18,898 bases of DNA, from positions 1 to 18,898 of the forward strand of contig WAOH01000034.1 of assembly GCA_015521385.1 (NCBI GenBank), given 5' to 3'. The position numbers and the translations under genes were made by a program. Source of the stretch: Thermoproteota archaeon (GTDB lineage: Archaea > Korarchaeota > Korarchaeia > Korarchaeales > Korarchaeaceae). Below, in pieces: positions 12,999 through 18,898 of this stretch. The notes below the pieces were generated by a model that was not told where the DNA came from, ran no database searches, and saw only the letters and a program-made list of their open reading frames with translations. Positions within the stretch are counted from its first letter, which is position 1, and each line of letters opens with the position of its first letter.

Positions 12999-15635
12999 TC
13001 ACGAGACCACGCAGGCAGACCATCCGCAGTCCAGGCAGGTGACGCAGTCCTCTTTGTACACCAGCCTAGTGCTGCCGCACTCGGGACACCTCTCCACGTG
13101 ATTCGTGGGTGGAGGGGATGGTGGCTTGAAGACCGGCTGAGCGGGCGCCTTCTCCTCCACGGGAGCCTTCCTCAGCTGAGGTAACTCTATTCCCAGCATT
13201 TCCATCATCTTCAGCGTCTGGTTCTCCGTCCTCACCACGTACTCGCCCTTCCTCTGGGAGGGTGTGACGAGCACCTGGGCCGCCTTTGAACCATCCCTGT
13301 AGTCAGTGATTCCCTTCAACCCGAGCTTGTAGGCGAACAGGTAGGCCTTCTCAACGTCCGAGACGGAGACCCAGTTCGGCATGTTTATCGTCTTGCTCAC
13401 CGCCGCGCATATCCACTTGGCTATCTCAGCCTGGGCCCTGACGTGGTCCCACCAAGGTATGTCGTAGGCCACGAGGAACACCTGCTGCATCCTCTTGAAG
13501 AGCTCCTCCTTACCCTCGGGAGGCTCTATGCCCTGGATGGAACCCCCGTTATCGGCTATCTCCTTCAGTAGCTTCTCATGGTAGAGACCGTTCTCCTTGA
13601 GCTGCCTCTCCAGCTCCCTGTCCACGTAGAAGAAGGAACCGACGGATACCCTCTTCTCGTACACCAGCGCGAATTGGGGCTCTATTCCGGAGGAGACGTC
13701 AGCTATCATGGAGATGGAGCCGGTAGGTGCTATCGTCGTCACCTCGGCGTTCCTGATCCCGTACCTCATCACCTCATCCTTGAGGGAGTCCCAGTCCAAG
13801 TGCCACCATTCCGGGTGGTAGAAGCCCTCAACGGGCATTTCTCCCTTGACGTAACCCGATCTCTCGTAAAGTGGGAAGGTTCCCCTCTCCTTTGCCATTT
13901 CGACGCTCTCCCTCATGGCGAAATAGGTGAGGTACTCGGCCACTTTCCTCATGAAATCGAAGCCCTCCTCGCTATTGTACGGTATCCCCAGCGCGAAGAG
14001 GACATCGGCCAGCCCCATCAGACCGAGACCGACCTTCCTCGTTGCCTTGGTATTCCTCTCTATTTCAGGGATGGGGAACTTGTTCACATCGATGACGTTG
14101 TCGAGGAAGCGGAGGGCCAGTCTGATGTCCTCGGAGTAAGCATCCCAGTCGAAGGATATTAATCCATTCTCTCTCCTGATATAGGCATATAAGTTAATAC
14201 TTCCTAAATTACACGACTCATATGGATATAAAGGCTCCTCACCGCATGGGTTTGTTGATTTTATTTCACCCAACGCGTCCCTCATCACGTTCCTCTTGTT
14301 GATGTTATCGGCGAACAGCACCCCCGGATCGCCAGTACGCCAAGCCATCTCGGCTATCTTCCTGAAGAACTCCCTCGGATTCAGGGTATCCCATACCTCC
14401 CCATTTCTCGGGTTGATGAGGGGGTACTCCTCTCCGGACTCGAATTTAGGCCAGAAATCCTCAGTAATCATCACAGAGATGTTGAAGTTCTCGAATTGGC
14501 CGGGTTTGGCCTTGGCCTCGACGAACTTCCATATATCGGGATGCCATATCTCCAGTATGCCCATGTTGGCGCCTCTCCTTCGTCCGCCCTGCTTCACCAC
14601 ATCCGTGATCACATCTATTATTCGCATGAAGCTGACCGGGCCTGATGCCTGGCCGCCCGTGGATCTGACTATGTCGCCCTGGGGCCTGAGCTTGGAGTAG
14701 TTTATGCCTACCCCTCCACCAGATTTGAATATCATCGCCGCATCCGTGGCGGCCTTCATTATCGACTCCAAGCTATCGTCTATGTCCAGGACGAAGCACG
14801 CAGAGAGCTGGCCCAACCTAGTGCCCGCGTTAAACAGCGTTGGAGAGTTAGGCAAGAACCTGAGATCAACCATCAGCCTGTAATAGTTCAGGAAATCCTT
14901 GTAATGGTGGTCGAACTCTCCGTGAAGAAGCATTTCCCAGAATTGGGACCAGCTCACCTTCATCTTCCCCTGCTCGTTGAGCTCGTCATAGAGCGCCTTC
15001 ATCCTCTCCAAGTGATAGCGGTTCCACGTGAAGGCCGGGGCCAAGTGGTCCTCCGGATGACCGTTCTTCAGTCCCACCTTTCCTTCCCACTCTTCCGGCG
15101 AGAACTCCTCCTTAGGGTGAACCGGTTGGCCACCATCCTTGTCGAACACCTTTGGATCGTGGAGCACGTCTGGGATCACTACCAAGGAGGCGACCCTTAT
15201 GAACATGCCCTTTGGATCCTCCTTCAGCCTCCCGTCCGGATCCTTCTGGAGATATCTGGCGGCGAGAAGCCTTATAGCGTTGAGAGAGAGCCTCTTATCC
15301 ACATCATCGACGTAGTCCTTGCCCAGAATGGCCATCTTCTCTTTCCTTATCTTCTCCCTCTCCTTCCTGTAGAGGATGTATGCCTTGGCCACATCGAAGA
15401 GGTCGTACTTCATCAGGGCCAGTTCAACTATATCTTGGATCTCCTCCACATGAGGAGGGTTCTCATCGCTGAATGTTCTGTTTATTACCCTGAGTATGTA
15501 CTTGACCACCTTGTCCAGGGTGGCCTCATCGTAATGCCCCACCTCCCGCATAGCCCCTTCTATCGCCCTCCTGATGCGGGAGGCGTCAAACGGGACGATT
15601 CTTCCGTCCCTCTTAACTACCCTCGTTACTACCAT
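12999..15635 (-). CDS. nrdJ: Adenosylcobalamin-dependent (class II) ribonucleotide reductase
   Basis: Reduces ribonucleotides to deoxyribonucleotides with a cobalamin-derived radical, independent of oxygen. In 881-residue numbering from TTG 15644: an ATP-cone allosteric domain at about 5-95 (VVKRDGRIVPFD, DIVELALMKYDLFDVAKAYI), then the catalytic barrel with C283 (LSACFVL) and C478 (ESCNLGSINL) as the redox pair, N465, radical C467 and E469 in STNPCGEEPLYP, and APTGSIS at 639-645. A proline-rich linker (KPPSPPPT) leads to a cysteine-rich tail, CPEC at 853-856 and CVTCLDCGWSAC at 867-878, expected to shuttle reducing equivalents and bind zinc. No class I beta subunit, glycyl-radical tail or intein is present. 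ATG 15635 (878 residues) is preferred here; GTG 15641 and TTG 15644 are alternatives. A TATA box 31 bases ahead makes it leaderless or nearly so. cobO follows directly. Confidence 0.95.
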   Translation of the reverse strand: MVVTRVVKRDGRIVPFDASRIRRAIEGAMREVGHYDEATLDKVVKYILRVINRTFSDENPPHVEEIQDIVELALMKYDLFDVAKAYILYRKEREKIRKEKMAILGKDYVDDVDKRLSLNAIRLLAARYLQKDPDGRLKEDPKGMFIRVASLVVIPDVLHDPKVFDKDGGQPVHPKEEFSPEEWEGKVGLKNGHPEDHLAPAFTWNRYHLERMKALYDELNEQGKMKVSWSQFWEMLLHGEFDHHYKDFLNYYRLMVDLRFLPNSPTLFNAGTRLGQLSACFVLDIDDSLESIMKAATDAAMIFKSGGGVGINYSKLRPQGDIVRSTGGQASGPVSFMRIIDVITDVVKQGGRRRGANMGILEIWHPDIWKFVEAKAKPGQFENFNISVMITEDFWPKFESGEEYPLINPRNGEVWDTLNPREFFRKIAEMAWRTGDPGVLFADNINKRNVMRDALGEIKSTNPCGEEPLYPYESCNLGSINLYAYIRRENGLISFDWDAYSEDIRLALRFLDNVIDVNKFPIPEIERNTKATRKVGLGLMGLADVLFALGIPYNSEEGFDFMRKVAEYLTYFAMRESVEMAKERGTFPLYERSGYVKGEMPVEGFYHPEWWHLDWDSLKDEVMRYGIRNAEVTTIAPTGSISMIADVSSGIEPQFALVYEKRVSVGSFFYVDRELERQLKENGLYHEKLLKEIADNGGSIQGIEPPEGKEELFKRMQQVFLVAYDIPWWDHVRAQAEIAKWICAAVSKTINMPNWVSVSDVEKAYLFAYKLGLKGITDYRDGSKAAQVLVTPSQRKGEYVVRTENQTLKMMEMLGIELPQLRKAPVEEKAPAQPVFKPPSPPPTNHVERCPECGSTRLVYKEDCVTCLDCGWSACVVS

Positions 15636-15942
15636 CTTCACCAACTTCTGGGCCGGAAGGACCTATAAGACCTCTCTTCTCACATTTCCACTCCAACGAT
15701 CATTTTCGTAGAATAAAGGGATGACTATCATGAATATGATCACACAAATTGATAATCAGAAGCTATATGGATATGAGTTTACCTCGAGATCGCACGTCCC
15801 GTGTCGGGGCCGCGAGGGAGCTACTGCGAAGCAACTAATAAACTTTGGCGTGTGGAGTTGAGACGGTATTCCGGGGATCCAAAGATCTGTATCCGCTAGC
15901 GCCATACTTATTCCCTAAGGTAATGGTGGGAATCCAGAATAT
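15636..15942. other. Non-coding gap between dcd and nrdJ, with inverted repeats
   Basis: A 307-base gap. Near nrdJ it holds the TATA box and an inverted repeat ATCAT-GAAT-ATGAT at 15727-15740, a possible operator. At 15780-15905 lies a GC-rich island with nested pairing: CCTCG/CGAGG enclosing GTCCCG/CGGGGC around a three-base loop near 15782-15819, and TGGCG (15846-15850) with CGCCA (15900-15904) enclosing GGAT/ATCC. I saw no cobalamin-riboswitch B12 box and no tRNA. A 49-codon minus-strand frame (15756-15905) has a weak AGGGA ahead but no recognisable protein features. Confidence 0.5.
15662..15671 (-). promoter_or_regulatory. TATA box of nrdJ-cobO
   Basis: The minus strand reads GTCTTATAGG with CTTATAG at 15669-15663. 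Its centre is 25 bases ahead of GTG 15641 and 31 ahead of ATG 15635, so the transcript starts at, or a few bases before, the first codon. Confidence 0.45.
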
Positions 15943-16500
15943 TCATTCAATATTTTTCATTCGAGGGGAAGATTCGAGCTTCTTGGGCAGGGTCACTCCC
16001 CTCTGGCCTTGGTAACTCCCCGAGTAGGGCCTTTCCACATCCCCCTCGAGCCTGAAGAACACCACGTGCAGGAACCTGATCCCCCTGTAGAGCTTCACCG
16101 GCGCGGGTCTGGTCCACATCACCTCTATGGTCAGCTGACCCTCGAAACCGGCATCTATCAGGGTTGGTGGGGCGACGAAACCCCATCTAGCTATGGAGGA
16201 GCGCAGTCCACAGAGGGCAGCAACGTCGCGGGGCATCCTGACGTACTCCTCGGTGACCAGCAGGACGGAGGTGTTCCCTGGGATTATTATGCCATCGTCC
16301 GGTATCTCCCTGACCGAGAAGTGCTTGGCAGGGTTATCCCTGATCGGGTCTATAACCTCGCCGGTGACTATGGGAAAAGCGATCTCCGGTCCTATCCTCA
16401 TATCAACGCCGTTCTCCCTTATGGTATCATCGTACAGGGGCTCTATGGATAGCTGGCCTGATTCTATGAGGGAGCGTATGCTGCTGTCCGGGAGTATCAT
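15943..16500 (-). CDS. dcd: dCTP deaminase (possibly bifunctional dCTP deaminase/dUTPase)
   Basis: Converts dCTP to dUTP, the route to dTMP in many archaea; soluble homotrimer. It has 185 residues from ATG 16500. Family motifs are LRSSIARWGF (R100, S101, S102, R105), then IDAGFEGQLTIEV with D116 and catalytic glutamate E126 (E138 of the E. coli enzyme), and YSGSYQGQRG (Y159, Q164) near the C-terminus, which closes over the nucleotide. The archaeal family includes enzymes that also hydrolyse dUTP; sequence alone does not settle which form this is. A TATA-like box lies 26 bases ahead of ATG 16500, fitting a leaderless transcript. TTG 16521 would add seven residues but overlaps the promoter. The tail SSPRMKNIE is lineage-specific. 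It sits just upstream of nrdJ, so three dNTP-related genes are neighbours. Confidence 0.93.
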   Translation of the reverse strand: MILPDSSIRSLIESGQLSIEPLYDDTIRENGVDMRIGPEIAFPIVTGEVIDPIRDNPAKHFSVREIPDDGIIIPGNTSVLLVTEEYVRMPRDVAALCGLRSSIARWGFVAPPTLIDAGFEGQLTIEVMWTRPAPVKLYRGIRFLHVVFFRLEGDVERPYSGSYQGQRGVTLPKKLESSPRMKNIE

Positions 16501-16521
16501 AGGTGTAGCGAGCGGGGTCAA

Positions 16522-16530
16522 TTACATAAG
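16522..16530 (-). promoter_or_regulatory. TATA-like box of dcd
   Basis: The minus strand reads CAAGACTTATGTAATTG; CTTATGTAA at 16530-16522 is centred 26 bases before ATG 16500. This is the classic spacing for a leaderless archaeal message and decides the dcd start. Confidence 0.45.
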
Positions 16531-16540
16531 TCTTGATAAG

Positions 16541-16551
16541 TGGGAAAAAGT
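16541..16551 (-). terminator. T-run terminator after asd
   Basis: Immediately after the asd TAA the minus strand reads ACTTTTTCCC (five T at 16549-16545). Together with the dcd promoter just beyond it, this separates lysC-asd from dcd. Confidence 0.45.
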
Positions 16552-17586
16552 TTAGATGAGGTTCTTGGCCCTCATCAGCTCCGCGAGCAGGATCGCCTGC
16601 CCGGCCGCTCCCCTCACCGTGTTATGCCCTACCACGATAAACAGGAGTGAACGCTTGTTGGCCCCTCTCCTGATCCTCCCCACTACGACGCTCATGCCTC
16701 CTTCCGCGTCCCTGTCGTACCTCGGCTGGGGTCTGTCCTCCTCCCTCCTCACGTGGATGGGCTTGGAGGGGGCCGTCGGCAATCCCAGAGACTGGGGCTC
16801 GGAACTGAAGTTCTCGAGGAGTCTCGCCGCTTCCTCGGGATCCACTTCATTCTCGAACTCGGCGTGCACAGCCACCAAATGGCCGTCCAGAACGGGCACC
16901 CTCATGCAGGTGGCTTGAACCTCGAACGATGCGAACGTTATCTCGCCACCGTCCAGCCTGCCCAGCAATTTCCTCGTCTCGTTCTCGACCTTCTCCTCCT
17001 CTCCGGGGATGAAGGGGATCACATTATCCACTATATCGTAGGAGGGGACTCCAGGATAACCAGCCCCGGAGAGGGCTTGATAGCTGGCAACATCCAGCCT
17101 CCTCAGGTTGTAGGCATCGTGGAGGGGTTTCAGGGGCAGGGTCAGCACGGTAGTCGTGCAGTTGGGATCCGTGGCTGCGGGCCCGATTCCCATCTCCCTC
17201 TGCCTCTCGATCAGGTAGAGGTGATCCGGATTCACCTCGGGTATGACCAAGGGAACCAGCGGGTCCATCCTCAGGGCGCTGGCGTTGCTCACCAGAGGTA
17301 TGCCTCGCTTCATCAGCTCCCTCTCGAATTCCCTAGCCTCCTTGGAGGGAAGGGCCGAGAACACCAGATCCACTCCCCTCAGACTCTCCAGCGAGTTCTC
17401 AGCCACCACCAGATCTCTGAACTCCTCGGGCACCTCTCCCTCGAGGACCCAGTTCACTTGACCGTACCTCCTCCCAACGCTGGTCTTTCCCGTTATCACC
17501 GTCAGTTCAAACCAAGGGTGGCCTGCCAGCATCTTCACGAACCGCTGTCCAACCGCTCCGGTACCACCCAGCAGGGCTACCTTCAT
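16552..17586 (-). CDS. asd: Aspartate-semialdehyde dehydrogenase
   Basis: Reduces aspartyl-4-phosphate with NADPH to aspartate semialdehyde, the branch point to lysine, threonine and methionine. It has 344 residues. The Rossmann loop is LLGGTGAVGQRF near residues 5-16, catalytic C143 is in TDPNCTTTVL, and H236 is in RVPVLDGHLVAV. The C-terminal VVGHNTVRGAAGQAILLAELM is the archaeal/fungal-type ending. This branch of the family also includes malonyl-CoA reductases in Sulfolobales, but the aspartate kinase gene four bases upstream argues for the amino-acid role. ATG 17586 is the only sensible start. No substitution in the active site is seen. Confidence 0.95.
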   Translation of the reverse strand: MKVALLGGTGAVGQRFVKMLAGHPWFELTVITGKTSVGRRYGQVNWVLEGEVPEEFRDLVVAENSLESLRGVDLVFSALPSKEAREFERELMKRGIPLVSNASALRMDPLVPLVIPEVNPDHLYLIERQREMGIGPAATDPNCTTTVLTLPLKPLHDAYNLRRLDVASYQALSGAGYPGVPSYDIVDNVIPFIPGEEEKVENETRKLLGRLDGGEITFASFEVQATCMRVPVLDGHLVAVHAEFENEVDPEEAARLLENFSSEPQSLGLPTAPSKPIHVRREEDRPQPRYDRDAEGGMSVVVGRIRRGANKRSLLFIVVGHNTVRGAAGQAILLAELMRAKNLI

Positions 17587-17590
17587 CCCA

Positions 17591-18757
17591 TCACCCCAGG
17601 ATCACCCTCAGCTCCTCGGCGGCCCTCTCCCTGTCCTTCCAGTCCACGAAGACCGCTATCCTGTTGTGGACAGTCTGGAGGCCAAGTATGTTGATGCCCA
17701 TAGCGGCCAGGGGTTCGGATATCTTGTGTATCACACCGGGGATCTCCTCTATGGCCGCACCCCACACCCTTATCATCGCCACGTCCTTCCTGACGGTCAC
17801 CGCCTTCGCCTCCCCCCTCTCAACGAGGGAATGTAGCTTCCTCACCGTGTCCTCCGAATCGCCATCCACGTACATTATCGTGGCCCTGTCTAGGGTGCTT
17901 ACGGAGAGTATGCCTTCCATACCATTGGTATCTAGGCCATGACCGTTGGTGAGCAGGGTCACCATGCTGACGGGCCTCTCATGAATTTCCACGTGCAGAT
18001 CTGGGATATGACCATGCACGACCGTACCGCCACCTGTGAACCTCCCCTCGTCTATGGAGACGACCCTCATCCTCACGGCCGGCGCTAGGTAGCGAAGCGC
18101 CTTGTGGTGGAGCACCCTAGCCCCTCCCAACGACATCATCAGCGCTTCCTCCGCCCTCAGTTCCCTTATCTGCTGGGCGTTCCCCACCATCTTGGGATCG
18201 GCCGTCATTATTCCCTTCGAGTCCTTGACTAGGACGACCTCGTCTGCATTGAGGCACCTGGCCAGGGTCACGGCCGTTGTGTCGCTGCCGCCCCTTCCCA
18301 AGGTGGTGAGCTTACCGTCTCTGGTCTTCCCAATGTAGCCGCATATTACCGGCACTGTCTTGCCGAGTAGGGGCTCTATGTTCGATATGGCGGCACCACA
18401 GGTTCTAGGGAGATCGGGATCGGCATCACCAAATCTGTCGTTGGTTATCATCGGCCATCTGGGCGAGCTCGGGTCTATGGCCACCGAGGGCACCCCCTCC
18501 GAGTTCAGGGCGGCGGCCATCAGTCTTGCGGACAGCACCTCCCCCATGCCAGCGATCGAGTCGAGCAGCTCGTCCCTGGCGCCTACCCTCTCGGCCATGT
18601 CTATGAGCTGGTCAGTGTGCCCCTTCATGGCCGAAACCACGAGCAGCAGCTCGTGCCCCTGCTCGAACTCCCTCTTGGTTATCTCCGCTATTCTCTTGAA
18701 GTCCTCCGGTCCCTTGAGGACGGAACCCCCTAGCTTCACCACTACTCTCTTTCCCAC
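17591..18757 (-). CDS. lysC: Aspartate kinase with C-terminal ACT domains
   Basis: Phosphorylates aspartate in the first step of the lysine/threonine/methionine pathway. It has 388-389 residues. The amino-acid kinase domain opens with VVKLGGSVL near residues 7-15, has LVVSAMKGHTDQL, and TLGRGGSDTTAVTLA near 153-167 for substrate and phosphate binding; KDSKGIMTADPK follows at about 179-190. From about residue 262 come two ACT domains (VSMVTLLTNG to TVRKLHSL, and VAMIRVWGAAIEEIPGV to the end) that usually bind lysine or threonine for feedback inhibition. Start choice: GTG 18757 has GGGGGTGG about five bases ahead; TTG 18760 is one codon earlier. Either start lies inside the end of the upstream regulator-like gene. 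asd follows four bases after the stop. A homoserine- or diaminopimelate-branch gene is not in the window. Confidence 0.94.
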   Translation of the reverse strand: MGKRVVVKLGGSVLKGPEDFKRIAEITKREFEQGHELLLVVSAMKGHTDQLIDMAERVGARDELLDSIAGMGEVLSARLMAAALNSEGVPSVAIDPSSPRWPMITNDRFGDADPDLPRTCGAAISNIEPLLGKTVPVICGYIGKTRDGKLTTLGRGGSDTTAVTLARCLNADEVVLVKDSKGIMTADPKMVGNAQQIRELRAEEALMMSLGGARVLHHKALRYLAPAVRMRVVSIDEGRFTGGGTVVHGHIPDLHVEIHERPVSMVTLLTNGHGLDTNGMEGILSVSTLDRATIMYVDGDSEDTVRKLHSLVERGEAKAVTVRKDVAMIRVWGAAIEEIPGVIHKISEPLAAMGINILGLQTVHNRIAVFVDWKDRERAAEELRVILG

Positions 18758-18898
18758 CAAGCCACCCCCTTGAGGGCCTCCGCTACCACCTTGCCAGCTG
18801 GGGTGAGGCGTATCGGCTCCCCGTTGCCGAATTCCACGAGTCTCAGTTTCCTCAGATCCCTCAGGGCGAACCAGAACGATGAGACCGGTATGTTGAAC
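18742..18898 (-). CDS. C-terminal end of a winged-helix-like protein (partial, runs off the right edge)
   Basis: A reading frame enters from the right edge and ends at TAG 18744-18742, giving 51 residues. It contains ALRDLRKLRLVEFGNGEP, then RLTPAGKVVAEALKGVAWW. A recognition-helix-like segment, a short hairpin with N-G and LTPAGKxxAEAL are typical of the end of winged-helix transcription factors. The gene overlaps the lysC start by about 16 bases, so the two are translationally coupled and the protein may regulate the lysC-asd unit (inference). The rest lies outside the window, so neither the family nor an effector domain can be told. Confidence 0.6.
   Translation of the reverse strand, partial: FNIPVSSFWFALRDLRKLRLVEFGNGEPIRLTPAGKVVAEALKGVAWWERE

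Noticed and set aside
12999..15635. Intein in the ribonucleotide reductase, common in archaeal nrdJ
   Set aside because: The cysteine, NPCGE and APTGS motifs are continuous and the length is ordinary; no Hedgehog/Intein splice blocks seen.
14904..15668. Plus-strand frame of 254 codons opposite the nrdJ N-terminal part
   Set aside because: Antisense to the ATP-cone and linker of nrdJ; no ribosome site and no motifs.
15756..15905. Minus-strand 49-codon frame between dcd and nrdJ
   Set aside because: Coincides with the GC-rich paired island; sequence lacks helix or motif character, so paired RNA or chance is the better reading.
15636..15942. Cobalamin riboswitch ahead of nrdJ-cobO
   Set aside because: No B12-box-like conserved core, and the nrdJ message appears to start at or next to its first codon.
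16753..17694. Plus-strand frame of 313 codons opposite asd
   Set aside because: Lies entirely over asd and the lysC end; composition is a shadow of the codon use of the real gene, with no recognisable motif or promoter.

Overview
The window is one strand-coherent stretch of a thermophilic archaeal chromosome, probably from the TACK group. Every convincing gene lies on the minus strand, so transcription runs from high to low coordinates. The pointers to archaea are a complex I operon in the order A-B-C-D-H-I-J-K-M-L-N with no NADH-oxidising module, a small ferritin-like protein almost identical in pattern to the N-terminal domain of the Pyrococcus furiosus encapsulin, a crenarchaeal/thaumarchaeal-looking CarB, TATA boxes about 25-35 bases upstream of starts, and leaderless or nearly leaderless first genes. 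AGG for arginine and ATA for isoleucine are heavily used, as in thermophiles. I cannot name the lineage more closely from sequence alone.

Reading in the direction of transcription (right to left): a partial winged-helix regulator overlaps the start of aspartate kinase (lysC), followed by aspartate-semialdehyde dehydrogenase (asd), the first two steps of the lysine/threonine/methionine branch. Next comes a deoxynucleotide block: dcd (dCTP deaminase) with its own promoter, then an adenosylcobalamin-dependent ribonucleotide reductase (nrdJ) with cobO ten bases behind it. CobO makes the cofactor that NrdJ consumes. A separately promoted 97-residue encapsulin-type ferritin-like protein follows, without a shell gene beside it. 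After an AT-rich regulatory gap comes the complete 11-gene complex I operon (11778 to 1932), with genes spaced a few bases apart or overlapping. The last unit is carA-carB, with carB running off the left edge.

The most notable points are: (1) the conserved N-terminal strand of CarA is encoded in another frame just upstream of the annotated carA frame, which implies at least one +1 frame change, and the promoter geometry points to a five-codon minicistron (M-Y-L-R-R-stop) as the first start; (2) the nrdJ-cobO pairing; (3) the orphan encapsulin cargo; (4) antiporter-like subunits NuoN and NuoM that, by eye alignment, each lack one membrane charge regarded as part of the proton path; (5) GC-rich islands with nested inverted repeats inside AT-rich gaps. 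No tRNA, rRNA, CRISPR array, insertion sequence or phage gene is seen.
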